Assembly: GCA_963836005.1 (NCBI GenBank)
Contig: CAWIHS010000003.1
Coordinates: forward strand, 248,001 to 312,000
Source of the DNA: CAWIHS01 sp963836005
GTDB lineage: Bacteria; Pseudomonadota; Gammaproteobacteria; GRL18
DNA length: 64,000 bases
Direction of reading: 5' to 3'
Shown in pieces: positions 17,353 to 27,171 of the stretch. Made by a program: the position numbers and the translations under genes. Each line of letters begins with the position of its first letter. Within the stretch, counting starts at the first letter, position 1. Under the pieces are notes generated by a model, which searched no databases, had not been told where the DNA came from, and saw only the letters and a list, made by a program, of their open reading frames with translations.

Positions 17353-19695
17353 TCACTGGACACGCATACCATAACTTTCGGCTAACAGCTTGAACTCGAA
17401 GCTGCCAATAAATGCATTGATCATTTCTAGTCGTGTCAGACCGCCCGCCAGTTTTCCTAACCAGTAATTTTTACCGTCCTGGTCAGCGGGCCGGTTAAGT
17501 ATGGTCTGATAAGCAATATCGATAAACGTGTTGTCCTCATGATTCTGGCTTATAAATTCATTACTAAAGAAAAACCCTTTAGCAAATGCTCTGGCTGATA
17601 GAGCTCCCGAATACAATTGTCTGGTCCAGTAATTGTATCCGTTCTCATCAGGATTACGTAACAAAACCAGCTGATAAAACCGAACGACAAATTGCTTGAT
17701 CTGATAGAGCGCCTTATCACTCTCATTAAAAGCAGCAACAGAAAAACTCTCCGCAAGATCTTTAAATTCCTGGCTCAGGAAAAAACCATACAGCACCATA
17801 TCTCTTAAAGTTCCACTACGTAACTGAGATAACCAGTTAATTTCACCTGCTCTATCAGCTTCTCTATCAAATAGCGTTGTATAAAGTAAATCTACAAAAC
17901 CTTCATCGTTGAGATTCAAATTTTTAAATTCATCACTATTGAAAAACCCAAACGCAACATAGGCTGCCGAATGCGTAAGCAGTTTATTTGACCAATAGGC
18001 CAATCCTTTAGTATCCGAAGTACGTCCAAGAAGATTGATATACAAGCGTTCAATAAAATCTATAGCGTCTTCATTAACTGGGATTTGCGGATCGATATCA
18101 AGCGTTACTGAGGCAATTAATTCTGACTTCAGAGTTTCTTTTTCATACATTGATTGAAAAGATGCTATTATGGGATCACTGCTATCCTGATAGAGATCTG
18201 CCACGAAACCATAGGCCAAAGGCTGATAAATAAGTTCTGCTTTAATTTTGAGAGTACCTGTGCTGTCAACAGGAATGCGATAAGTAATCCTGTCTTCACC
18301 GAGATTGAAATCTTCATCCTGATAAGCGTCTCCGGCCACTCGTATATCATCAGCGACACTATATTTGTCAAACCCCGCTGGCGGAATGCGATTATCTTTT
18401 AAATAAGTACTGCTTCTAAGCAAAGTGTATGTTACATTACCGTCGGTATCTCCCATTACAGGTTCATAGACCTGAACCTGTTCAGCAGAATTAATTTCTT
18501 CATAATGCGGTTCGAATGCTGTTAAATCATAATCCGAATCTACGCCTACAATACTACCATCATCATTGATTTTACCTGATTCAAAAATTGTATTTCCATT
18601 ATTATCCATAACCGTAAAATGAATAAAAACACGACGTGAAGGATAACTGGTGGGGAGTTTATGTCCTGATTGATTATAAATAACAAGATTTACTATCAAT
18701 TCATTATGGCTCAGTTTGCTATCTACAATACCGATAGAGCCTGAAACCTTTAACATCTCACGGCTGCGAGCAATACCAGCAGCAATATCCGTTGAATCCA
18801 CCTCTAACTCCTGGCTGTTATTGGCCAGTAGATTGAGCATGACGGAATTCGCACCAGAAAAGTCATGGCGTGAAAATCCTTCCCTTTCAATCAATGTAGC
18901 ATTTTTAGGGCGGTTGGATATTACAACCTTACCGCTGGCTTTGTGCATGTGACAGGATTGGCAACTCTGTTCTGTGCCTGATTCGGCAAACTCACTATTT
19001 TCCCATTCTGTATAAACCATTTGCTCCGGAAACTCCGTCTCATAACCTGTACTGACGACATTACCCTGCGCATCAACAAAGGGTGTCTTTAAATTGTGAC
19101 AGGTTGCACATAGTTTTGATTCAGAGATATGTGCACTATAAGTCGGTGTGTATCCACTGTTTTTTATCATTGGATTTGAAAAAGTAGCGGTATATTGGCC
19201 ATAGGCTAGCAAATTATCTGCAATGTTGTATTGACCTGAAAAACCTTTCGGGGTTCCTAAAGTCTCATCGTCTTTAATCTGATGGCAAACTGTGCAGCTA
19301 ATACCATCCATTGCCGCATCATGAAAAGGATTAGAGGGATTGAGCAATCCAGAATTTCCCAGGATTTTGAACTCAGCATCTGAGACTTTGGCTTCATAAT
19401 TAGCCATGGGTGCATGACATGCTGAACAGGTATCATTGATCACCGCTGCTAAATGTGGATTACGATTAAGTTCTGAAGCAACTTTAGCCTGCCAGAATGG
19501 ATCCTTTGCTGCAAATGCCATCATCGATACAGCCCAGTCTTTTTCAATGGAGACATCATTACCAGCTTGATCAATTAAGCCATTATGACAATCTGCACAA
19601 ATACCTGAACCAGAAAAGTGATCTGTAAGAAATCTTGTATCTGCTGCTGAAGTTAAACCAGCAAAGAAAAAACTGAAAATGACGAACCAGCGCAT
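17353..19695 (-). CDS. Secreted pentahaem cytochrome c with DUF4214 repeats
   Basis: A 780-residue protein from ATG 19695 (behind GAGAG); a TTG start six codons earlier is possible. Residues 1-18 are a signal peptide (cut near TSA). The N-terminal 270 residues carry five CXXCH haem sites: CADCH, CSACH, CTVCH, CATCH and CQSCH. A beta-rich middle follows (VNLVIYNQSGHKLPTSYPSR). The last 250 residues are repeated DUF4214 units: FIERLYINLLGRTSDTKGL, LLYTTLFDREADRAGEINWL, and further units with RNPDENGYNYW and RPADQDGKNYW. DUF4214 occurs in surface and S-layer-linked proteins. The likely role is electron transfer in the periplasm or on the cell surface; the fusion is unusual. Confidence 0.88.
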   Translation of the reverse strand: MRWFVIFSFFFAGLTSAADTRFLTDHFSGSGICADCHNGLIDQAGNDVSIEKDWAVSMMAFAAKDPFWQAKVASELNRNPHLAAVINDTCSACHAPMANYEAKVSDAEFKILGNSGLLNPSNPFHDAAMDGISCTVCHQIKDDETLGTPKGFSGQYNIADNLLAYGQYTATFSNPMIKNSGYTPTYSAHISESKLCATCHNLKTPFVDAQGNVVSTGYETEFPEQMVYTEWENSEFAESGTEQSCQSCHMHKASGKVVISNRPKNATLIEREGFSRHDFSGANSVMLNLLANNSQELEVDSTDIAAGIARSREMLKVSGSIGIVDSKLSHNELIVNLVIYNQSGHKLPTSYPSRRVFIHFTVMDNNGNTIFESGKINDDGSIVGVDSDYDLTAFEPHYEEINSAEQVQVYEPVMGDTDGNVTYTLLRSSTYLKDNRIPPAGFDKYSVADDIRVAGDAYQDEDFNLGEDRITYRIPVDSTGTLKIKAELIYQPLAYGFVADLYQDSSDPIIASFQSMYEKETLKSELIASVTLDIDPQIPVNEDAIDFIERLYINLLGRTSDTKGLAYWSNKLLTHSAAYVAFGFFNSDEFKNLNLNDEGFVDLLYTTLFDREADRAGEINWLSQLRSGTLRDMVLYGFFLSQEFKDLAESFSVAAFNESDKALYQIKQFVVRFYQLVLLRNPDENGYNYWTRQLYSGALSARAFAKGFFFSNEFISQNHEDNTFIDIAYQTILNRPADQDGKNYWLGKLAGGLTRLEMINAFIGSFEFKLLAESYGMRVQ

Positions 19696-20339
19696 ATATT
19701 TCTCTCTATTCAATTAAAAACTCAGTTTGGCTTATGATTTATTTCTATTGTTTCAGCAAAAAATCTGCTGATGTGTAACGAAAACAGCTTTTGAAAATTT
19801 ATTTACAGACGATTAACACTGATGCATAAAGCTATAATTTTTAAGCACACGAATGTTAATTATAAGGGATTTACAGGCTTAAAATTGTTTCAGTTTGTTA
19901 CGGATTATTTCAATTTGTTATTAAGAGAAATAATTTCACTATTGCAAGCATTGACATTAACGGTTCAAGGACCAATTCAAATTATAGTAAAACATCTGCA
20001 ATCAGGCTGTTTATATTAACTTGGTGTGACAGCAATGTGTCAGGAGAAACCTATAATAATCTGAAGTTCCTTGTCTTCTGGTACAGTATATCCCCCTTTT
20101 TCGTGTAAAACTGTAGTACACATATACAGTATTTTTCCTAACAAAATACAGTCTATACCCGACAGTTTATTAACCATACTATATGTATAGTTAATGCAAA
20201 CTTTTAAAAAAATAAATTAAAAGTCAATATATATACATTCTATAAATCATAAAACCAGCAGCAAATGATCACTTTTTGTCCATTATCAAGCATATATTAA
20301 CCCTGTAATTGTGCTTATTTATAACCAAAGGAAAATCTC
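19696..20339. other. Divergent intergenic region
   Basis: About 640 AT-rich bases between the pentahaem gene and the ZnuA-like gene. No coding frame with a family match. The stretch CTATATGTATAG near 20179 is a short palindrome. Promoters for both genes must lie here, but I cannot place them. Confidence 0.45.
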
Positions 20340-21158
20340 ATGCCAAAATTTATCAAATTAGTACTTAATACTGTGGTAATTTTCAGCTCATTATATGCGG
20401 TGCAGATTCAGGCAAAACCGTCGGTTATTGTCAGCATATCGCCACTGTATGAAATTGTAACAGCATTAATGAAAGGCGTAGCAGAACCACAGGTTCTGAT
20501 AAGTAATGGAAAAATAGATAAGCAATTGAACAGTACTCAGATTAAACAGTTGTTGTCAGCCGATATGCTGATACGGGTTGGCGATGGCATGGAATCTCAG
20601 CTGGGCGAAAGTCTGCATGAGGATCTGCCATTAGTCATTAATTATACTATTACCTTATCCAACTATATGCCGCTATTAGTCAAGTCTGAGCTGTCTTCTG
20701 AGACCGGCAAGTTATTTATAAATGACCGCCAAAAAAACTATGACTTACGTTTCTGGATGGATCCAAAATTGTTGAGTATGTCGGTACGGTATATCACGCC
20801 TCAATTAGTACGCATGGATCCTGAACATCAGGAGCAATATCTGGATAATGAAATCGTTTTATTGAAGCAAATTAAAGAGTTTTCAAAACTGACGGCACAG
20901 ACTATTGAGCAAATGTCAGATACGGATAAAATCCTGATAGCACAGGTTAACCCTTACCTGGCTCATCGCTATATTCAGAATGAATCAATTATTCATCAGG
21001 CAAAATTAACTGCCAGCTCAAATACAATCTGTAAGAAAAAAGAAGAGCTGGCATTAGCAAGTTTTTCCTTAGCAACGGTAAATGTTGACTCGAGTATAAC
21101 GCAGCTGGTTGAAGAATTCAGATCTTGCAGCACCCACTCTCTCGCGGCCAGGAAATAA
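20340..21158 (+). CDS. ZnuA-like periplasmic protein without usual metal ligands
   Basis: A 272-residue protein with a signal peptide (1-25, cut near IQA). It follows the cluster A-I metal-binding lipoprotein/ZnuA fold: VIVSISPLYEIVTALMKG, LLSADMLIRVGDGMESQLGE, and RFWMDPKLLSMSVRYITPQL with RMDPEHQEQY. The usual ligand sites differ: the SPH motif is replaced by KIDKQL, the His in DPHIW is lost (DLRFW), and there is no His-rich loop. The C-terminus is short, ending in a stretch (THSLAARK) that lies in repeat-like DNA. No ATPase or permease gene is nearby. It may be an orphan protein with a new ligand or a decaying gene. Confidence 0.7.
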   Translation: MPKFIKLVLNTVVIFSSLYAVQIQAKPSVIVSISPLYEIVTALMKGVAEPQVLISNGKIDKQLNSTQIKQLLSADMLIRVGDGMESQLGESLHEDLPLVINYTITLSNYMPLLVKSELSSETGKLFINDRQKNYDLRFWMDPKLLSMSVRYITPQLVRMDPEHQEQYLDNEIVLLKQIKEFSKLTAQTIEQMSDTDKILIAQVNPYLAHRYIQNESIIHQAKLTASSNTICKKKEELALASFSLATVNVDSSITQLVEEFRSCSTHSLAARK

Positions 21159-21567
21159 TAGATTCCTTCTCTCTCCCCCTGCATCAGGGGGAGGCTCAGG
21201 GCAAGTCAGCTTCTGACAGCGCCTGCCAGACGGTCTCTGCTAAAACTAACCATTGGATCGCATCAAGGAACAGGAAATTCAATGACACTTTTTTAACTCT
21301 GCCCCGCAAAACTTCTGATATTTATTAACAAACAAAACACTCCTAATTATCCGCGACGATCTCGATTGTTTTCCTGCATTGTCTTCAATTTTATTTACCA
21401 AATGGCATTTTATATACGCATAGAATGACGCATAAATCTGGTAATTGTTAAATATTTTTGCTACGTTGAAGTAGTGACCAGAGCCACATCAATAAATTTT
21501 CTTTGCCCTGGATCCGGTCGTAAGTTCTACAAATTACCACTATTGAAAAATTTTCCAGGAGCTGATT
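21159..21567. other. Intergenic region with a hairpin repeat
   Basis: Holds the hairpin CTCCCCCTGCATCAGGGGGAG at 21173-21193, a dispersed motif also seen inside the nested element at 4855 and, weaker, near 25030, 31640 and 41575. Otherwise no gene recognised. Confidence 0.55.
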
Positions 21568-22458
21568 ATGTCACAACGACACCCCATTATTGCTGTAACA
21601 GGCTCTTCCGGCGCTGGTACAACAACCGTTAAAGATACTCTTGACAATATCTTTCAGCGGGTTGGAGCGCAAGCTGCTTTTGTAGCGGGTGATAGTTTTC
21701 ATCGCTACGATCGTATGGAAATGAAAAAAGAAAGAAAAAAATCTAACAAAACCGGTAAACGACTGAGTCACTTTGGCCCGGAAGGCAACCTGTTTGATAA
21801 GCAGCTGGAGCTGTTTCAGAGTTACGGCAAGAATGGTACAGGTCAGCGGCGCCAATATGTCCATGATGAGAGTGAAGCAGCCATTTATGAATGTAAGCCG
21901 GGAACTTTTACTCCCTGGGATTCGATTCCTCTTGGCACCGATCTACTTTTTTATGAAGGGTTGCACGGCGGTGTGATAACTGACAAATATAACCTGGCTG
22001 ATGAGGTGGATTTATTGATCGGTGTGGCACCATCCATTAATCTTGAATGGATTCAAAAAATTAATCGCGATACCAAAGATCGCGGTTATGATCGAGATGA
22101 TGTGCGTGATGTTATCTATCGGCGTATGTATGACTATATGAATTATATCTTGCCGCAATTTTCCCATACACATATCAATTTTCAGAGGGTCCCAATCATA
22201 GATACATCCAACCCTTTCATGGTTAGACAGATACCAACCTCTGATCAAAGTCTTGTGGTTATTCACTTTCTTAAATTTCAGCCATCTGTCGAGTATAAGC
22301 TGCATTTGAAAGGCTTAATAGAGGGACTCCAGATCACCGCATATAATACCATGGTCATTCCAGGCGGAAAAATGCAGTATGCGATGGAGTTGATTCTGAC
22401 TAAGCTTATTGTTGAACTTATGGAGAAGCGTGGTCATATGCATGATACTTTATTGTAA
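21568..22458 (+). CDS. prk: Phosphoribulokinase
   Basis: A 296-residue type I (bacterial) phosphoribulokinase. It phosphorylates ribulose 5-phosphate with ATP to give ribulose 1,5-bisphosphate, the last step of regeneration in the Calvin cycle. The P-loop is GSSGAGTTT (12-20). AGDSFHRYDR carries the catalytic Asp, and the RLSHFGPEGN, DLLFYEGLHGG and RDTKDRGYDRDDV motifs are all typical of proteobacterial Prk. AGGAG lies 6 bases before the ATG. The gene stands alone; no RuBisCO gene is in the window. It is the best sign here that the organism is an autotroph. A convergent phospholipase-D gene follows. Confidence 0.97.
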   Translation: MSQRHPIIAVTGSSGAGTTTVKDTLDNIFQRVGAQAAFVAGDSFHRYDRMEMKKERKKSNKTGKRLSHFGPEGNLFDKQLELFQSYGKNGTGQRRQYVHDESEAAIYECKPGTFTPWDSIPLGTDLLFYEGLHGGVITDKYNLADEVDLLIGVAPSINLEWIQKINRDTKDRGYDRDDVRDVIYRRMYDYMNYILPQFSHTHINFQRVPIIDTSNPFMVRQIPTSDQSLVVIHFLKFQPSVEYKLHLKGLIEGLQITAYNTMVIPGGKMQYAMELILTKLIVELMEKRGHMHDTLL

Positions 22459-22630
22459 CAATTTACCTGCAATAACTTTCAAACAGAGGCCTGGTATCAT
22501 GCATCCAGACCCTGAATGACCTTGAAAAGCGATTTCTATGTTACAGATTCTATGTTCAGAGTAGAACAATTTAGCAATAACACAAATAGCGCCTTCGGGA
22601 ACAATGACCTGCTGCAGGGCCGACAAGCAA

Positions 22631-24277
22631 TTATAATTGACCCTCAGGGACAAAGATCGACACAAATCGAGTACTAAAGCGTTTCCAGAAGTCAGTTTCT
22701 GGCTCTTTATCAAACCGTACTTCCCTGCCATCTTCCAGTGTGACCCACTCCAAATCACCTTCATCAGTCAGAACCACATGATACCCCTTGTTAATTGCCT
22801 GCTGATCAAAATTATCAGACAACAATTGTGCATATTCCGGGCTTTCAAAATACACTCCAAGTTCTGTATTCAATGTAACTGAACGACCATCCAGATTGAA
22901 TGAGCCGATGAAGAGATAGCGACGATCAAAGCCAAAGAATTTGCCGTGCAGACTGGCATGGGAAGAGCCTACCCTATGTTGTTTTTCAGGAAGTGCCTTT
23001 TTATTGGGTTTAAATTCATAGAGCTCTACACCACCCTTGATCAGGTCTTTCCGATAACGCATGTAACCGGCATGGACGAGTGAAACATCATTGGCTGCCA
23101 GTGAATTCGTCATGATCCGAACACGTACCCCTTTTTCCACCAGACCCACCAGGTATTTAGTGAAATCCTTACCTGGCACAAAGTACGGGGAAACGATCAG
23201 CAAATCATGCTGTGTTTTATCCATTCCTGCTTTTAGTTTTGGAGCAAGATGCGTGTCTGCATCAACCTTATCAGCGACTACCTTGCTCGGCTGATCATAG
23301 ACCAGGACCCATTTCCCCCAGGTATAATCGAGCCCGCTCAAATTAGTTATCTGATCTGACTTGAGCGTTTGGACTGCTGCATGTGCATAGTCAGAAGCTC
23401 TGGCTTCTTCCACATAGGCATCTAATTCTTGCCTGAAAGCTTTAACCCGGCTTTCAGTAACAGCTTTTTCCGGCTTGAATGAAGCCAGCGGATAAACCCA
23501 CTGACTGTTCCAGTATAGATCGAATGACTGTGAGACTTCCGTCACTACTGGACCAATTGCCAGAACATCGAGGTCGCTGAATGCGACTTCCTCTGCTGCA
23601 TTAAAATACTCATCGCCAATATTGCGGCCGCCGAATACTGTGCCCTGATTATCTACCGTCAGTGACTTGTTATGCATGCGGTGATTGACACGCCTGGTAT
23701 CAGTCAGAAAATCACCGGCACGTTTGTTACGATTGGCAAACGGGTTGAATAAACGGATTTCAATATTAGGATGGGCATCAATCAGATGCAGCATTTCATC
23801 TTTCCCTGCCGTATCCAGGTCATCCAGCAGCAGCCTGACACGTACCCCTCGATCTGCTGCATCCAGCAAATTATAATGTAATACCTTGCCCGTCATATCA
23901 TCATGCCAGATGTAATACTGGGCATCAATCGTCTTTTGAGCGGCCTTAACCAGGGCTAATCGTGCTGCAAATGCCATGATTCCATCTCGCAGAAGATGAA
24001 AACCCGATAACCCTGGGTGACTGGCAACCATTGGTTCAATTTCACGTCCAAGCAGTGTGCCGGCAGTGTTCTCCTTAACAAAGGAGGGCATACGCTGGAC
24101 ATCTTCTGGTAATGAAGCACATCCGCCTAGAATTATGCTTAGTGAAAGAACAACCAGGGCTAAGAGACGAAACCAGTTATTAGTGGCTGATCCATTGGTC
24201 ATTTCAAAAAGAGGCTCTTGCTGATTCAAGGTATCCATTTGTTGTTTCAAATGCTTATTCGATGATTTCAAATTCAT
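22631..24277 (-). CDS. Phospholipase D-family lipoprotein (cardiolipin synthase-like)
   Basis: A frame of 548 residues with two phospholipase-D domains. The first HKD motif is HNKSLTVDNQGTVFGGRN, the second HGKFFGFDRRYLFIGSFN. A hydrophobic segment ends in ILGGC, a lipobox, so the protein is probably a lipoprotein facing the periplasm. The true start may be the ATG beginning MTNGSATNNWF, about 25 codons downstream, because a lipoprotein signal normally starts close to the hydrophobic core. The arrangement resembles the ClsC/YmdC branch, which makes cardiolipin or otherwise transfers phosphatidyl groups. No ClsC partner gene is adjacent. It converges on prk. Confidence 0.88.
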   Translation of the reverse strand: MNLKSSNKHLKQQMDTLNQQEPLFEMTNGSATNNWFRLLALVVLSLSIILGGCASLPEDVQRMPSFVKENTAGTLLGREIEPMVASHPGLSGFHLLRDGIMAFAARLALVKAAQKTIDAQYYIWHDDMTGKVLHYNLLDAADRGVRVRLLLDDLDTAGKDEMLHLIDAHPNIEIRLFNPFANRNKRAGDFLTDTRRVNHRMHNKSLTVDNQGTVFGGRNIGDEYFNAAEEVAFSDLDVLAIGPVVTEVSQSFDLYWNSQWVYPLASFKPEKAVTESRVKAFRQELDAYVEEARASDYAHAAVQTLKSDQITNLSGLDYTWGKWVLVYDQPSKVVADKVDADTHLAPKLKAGMDKTQHDLLIVSPYFVPGKDFTKYLVGLVEKGVRVRIMTNSLAANDVSLVHAGYMRYRKDLIKGGVELYEFKPNKKALPEKQHRVGSSHASLHGKFFGFDRRYLFIGSFNLDGRSVTLNTELGVYFESPEYAQLLSDNFDQQAINKGYHVVLTDEGDLEWVTLEDGREVRFDKEPETDFWKRFSTRFVSIFVPEGQL

Positions 24278-24440
24278 TAATTGTATTCATTCGTTGTCAT
24301 ATTTAAATGTAACAATAAAATAGGCCTGCGATACAGGGTTTATGCCATCGTTACAGCTATACTGTCATTATATGGGTTGGCTAAAAACAAGACCTGCACA
24401 GCACGGCTGTCTTTATTGCAGGCATGAATAATAGCTAAAG

Positions 24441-24586
24441 AAATGTTCTTAAAAGGTGTCCCTTTAGCACAAGAATCTATGATGTATCATTGCTGGATTT
24501 GATGTTAATATGAGCGAAATGATGTATCACAGGGTCTTGTGTGATGCCTCAATACTCTGGCCACTATTTCCGAACAGCTATTTAGA
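24441..24586 (+). repeat. R3 repeat, copy A
   Basis: A 146-bp non-coding element matching 37754-37899. The left arm (AAATGTTCTTAAAAGGTGTC to 24470) and right arm (24539 on, with GGCCACTATTTCCGAACAGC) are in the same order in both copies. The 68-bp core at 24471-24538 is inverted relative to the other copy. The core ends form an imperfect inverted repeat of about 21 bases (AAGA...TCATT). Confidence 0.85.
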
Positions 24587-24750
24587 CTGTTCAAGTTAAT
24601 CAAAAACAAGCTAGCCCATACACAGTGTAAATGACAAAGGTATGATTTTCCAAATTATTTCGTATTTTCTTTAATCCGTAACCAGGGGCTGTTGATCTTT
24701 GAGATGATAGACGAAAGATCGACAGCCCCAGACAAAATCATAAAAAAATA
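24587..24750. other. Intergenic region with a hairpin
   Basis: No gene. Contains GGGCTGTTGATCTTTGAGAT and, further on, ATCGACAGCCCC, which pair as GGGGCTGT(T/C)GAT around a loop (24687-24729), possibly a terminator-like structure. Confidence 0.4.
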
Positions 24751-24924
24751 GTAACTACTCAGCGTATTTTGATTATTGTTGCAAGTTATTGATATCAGGT
24801 GTTTGTGGAAGAAGCTTATATAGCCAGGGATGGCTATATAGAGCCTACATGGATGTATTAACGGCGTCTTCTGTAACAAATTCCTGGTATCAATGACGTT
24901 TTAGAAATTACGCTGAGTAGTTAC
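24751..24924. mobile_element. Miniature IS66-like element, 174 bp, core only
   Basis: Ends GTAACTACTCAGCG and CGCTGAGTAGTTAC; target duplication AAAAAATA on both sides (24743-24750, 24925-24932). It has the core without the 82-bp side module of the 256-bp copies and is the simplest form of the family. Confidence 0.9.
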
Positions 24925-25188
24925 AAAAAATATACTACAATTTGCTTCTCTGGCGCTTTCAAGAGGGAGGTCAGGAGGGAGGTAAAATGTTACATTCGAT
25001 TCTATTCATGAAAATTCAATCCCCATCTCAACCTTTCCCCTGTCATGGGTAAGGAGCAGATTTTATAAACATTTAAATTTATGGTAATTATTACAAGTAT
25101 GATTTTAGGTGGTAACTTCCGCTAAACATTACGGGCGAAATTGCTCATAAGCATTTGTGTGCGTTATACTGCTTATACCTGGGTCCCT

Positions 25189-25749
25189 ATGAACGAACAA
25201 TATATCCTTGAAACTCTGCGGCTTCGACTTCGTCCGCTTGAACTATCTGATACGTCGGCAATTCAGAAAGCTGCCAGTATCCGAAAAATCGCTGATACCA
25301 TGATCTCTCTACCGTATCCCTATCCCGCCGGAGAAGCTCGACGGTACATAGTCCGTCAGCAGTCTGAACAAAAAGCTGGACACTCCGTCAGCTTCACTAT
25401 AGAGCTGAATGCGAAGGCATCGTTCTTAGGCCTGGTTGAAGTGCGTGATATAGAGCGTGAACATTTACAGGGAGAGCTTAGTTTCTGGCTGTCGCCTGAA
25501 GCCTGGGGACATGGTTATATGAGCGAAGTTGTCCAGACAATAATACGCTATAGTTTTGTTAGCCTCAGCCTGAATCGACTCTATGCGTACCACATGCTGC
25601 GAAACCCGGCTTCTGGACGTGTCCTTGAAAAGAATGGTTTCAAGCAAGAGGGAATTCTGCGCCAGCGTGTTCGTAAATGGGGACAATTCGAGGACGTGGC
25701 GCTATGGGCTATCCTACGTCAGGAATGGCATGATGCTCTGGACAGGTGA
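25189..25749 (+). CDS. GNAT acetyltransferase, RimJ/RimL-like
   Basis: A 186-residue acetyltransferase from the ATG at 25189; a longer frame begins at 25141 without support. LETLRLRLRPLELSD at the start is typical of the RimJ/RimL/SpeG-type branch. The acetyl-CoA part reads GELSFWLSPEAWGHGYMSEV with the Q/R-x-x-G/A loop changed to WGHGYM, then LNRLYAYHMLRNPASGRVLE and KNGFKQEGILR. It would transfer acetyl from acetyl-CoA to an amine, perhaps a protein N-terminus or a small molecule; the substrate cannot be read. Cytoplasmic, no operon partner. An upstream miniature element and a degenerate CCCC-rich repeat leave little promoter space. Confidence 0.92.
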   Translation: MNEQYILETLRLRLRPLELSDTSAIQKAASIRKIADTMISLPYPYPAGEARRYIVRQQSEQKAGHSVSFTIELNAKASFLGLVEVRDIEREHLQGELSFWLSPEAWGHGYMSEVVQTIIRYSFVSLSLNRLYAYHMLRNPASGRVLEKNGFKQEGILRQRVRKWGQFEDVALWAILRQEWHDALDR

Positions 25750-26039
25750 ATCTCTATAGCTAGCCAAATGCAGCCCCAACTCGGAATCTGGAGGCAGATT
25801 TGCTATGCAGCAAATCACCAGGATAGACAGCTCTTTTAAACCATACGTATATCCCAGGTAATATATACTCCAGCAACTCTGATTCCAATTAAGAGTCGAG
25901 TAACTAAAATATTTGTGCAAAATATTCCTTCACTCTATTAGCCACTGTGACAATAACGACAGGGAATAAATGTGATATATCTATCAATATCCTTACCCTT
26001 TTGCTGTTAATATTCTTTTTAATAAAAAAGGAAATAATA

Positions 26040-26330
26040 ATGGAATTAGCTAAGCACTATTTCTCATCGACGGATATCGTCATATTCAAACAGTATGGGT
26101 TGTATCATCTTGCTATAGAACTACCTCATGAAAATCTTTGTATAGAGTCATATTGTAATCCATCCTTCCAGGAGCTGTTAGCACTTATGCAGAAAAGCAT
26201 CATTGAAGCAGAAGATGAATTTGGAAAATTAAGCATTCATGAAGAAGCCATAATGGGTGTTTTTAGCAGTATGAAAGAACTGGAAAACCATTTGATCAAA
26301 GAAATGGAAAGTGCACAACTTACAGCTTGA
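26040..26330 (+). CDS. Small hypothetical protein
   Basis: A 96-residue protein from ATG 26040, preceded by AAGG 8 bases upstream; the in-frame extension to 25947 adds a hydrophobic stretch with no ribosome-binding site. Sequence: MELAKHYFSSTDIVIFKQYG, then a helical acidic part (ELLALMQKSIIEAEDEFGKL). No signal peptide, cysteine cluster or membrane segment in the short form, so cytoplasmic. I do not recognise a family. It stands alone. Confidence 0.55.
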   Translation: MELAKHYFSSTDIVIFKQYGLYHLAIELPHENLCIESYCNPSFQELLALMQKSIIEAEDEFGKLSIHEEAIMGVFSSMKELENHLIKEMESAQLTA

Positions 26331-26855
26331 TTAATTTTTACAGGCGCTATACCTCTGTGGACTATACTGACAAGTGAATTAAACTCACGTTACTTTAATT
26401 AGGATGCAAAATTTAAGATTTAAACTATGACGGCCGGAAAAAACTGTGACTGAAGGAAAAAAGCTTAGCTGATTTATTTGCTGGTGTGACTGAAGAATAA
26501 TTATCATACAAAAAATTTACAGTTTACGCTTAATCTAACAGCAACAGTCCTGACGCAAGACAAAACACACATCAGGCCTGTTTTAAAGTTTAAAATTTTC
26601 GCTTTAGCAGCTGTATCTCAAATACAACTGTCAGAACATGACTTACTGTGATAGACAGATGGCATAAATACTGCTCGGTGGTGTATCCCTTGTAGTAAAA
26701 GGATCAGAACATAAAGCCTTCCAGCCATTATTCTGTGAGGTCGGCTGGCTATATCTTAAGAATTGATCCACTGCACAAGCCGCTCCACCGCCGGCGACCT
26801 TCCATCCACTTTGACAAAACCTTTCTCTGTTAATAGGCTATGAGCTAGCAAATAG
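26331..26855. other. Intergenic region
   Basis: About 525 bases up to the miniature element. No coding frame with a family match, tRNA or repeat from the families listed here. Confidence 0.45.
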
Positions 26856-27111
26856 GTAACTACTCAGCGTATTTTGATTATTGTTGCAAGTTATTGATAT
26901 CAGGTGTTTGTGGAAGAAGCTTATATAGCCAGGGATGGCTATATAGAGCCTGCATGGATGTATTAACGGCGTCTTCTGTAACAAATTCCTGGTATCAATG
27001 ACGTTTTAGAAATTACGCTTCTAAGTTACAAAAATATAAGTCTTTGAATTTTATATGTTTGTAACTTTTTGATGGTTAGCCTTCCTGCGGCTTGATTTGC
27101 TGAGTAGTTAC
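26856..27111. mobile_element. Miniature IS66-like element, 256 bp, side module on the right
   Basis: Ends GTAACTACTCAGCG and GCTGAGTAGTTAC; target duplication GCAAATAG on both sides (26848-26855, 27112-27119). The core lies left and the 82-bp side module right, inverted. Relative to 14617 the module is therefore at the other end while the core reads the same way. Confidence 0.92.
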
Positions 27112-27171
27112 GCAAATAGTTTAACCTAAAATAAGCTTTCAGGCTATGATGTTCGAAATCAAAACAAAAAA

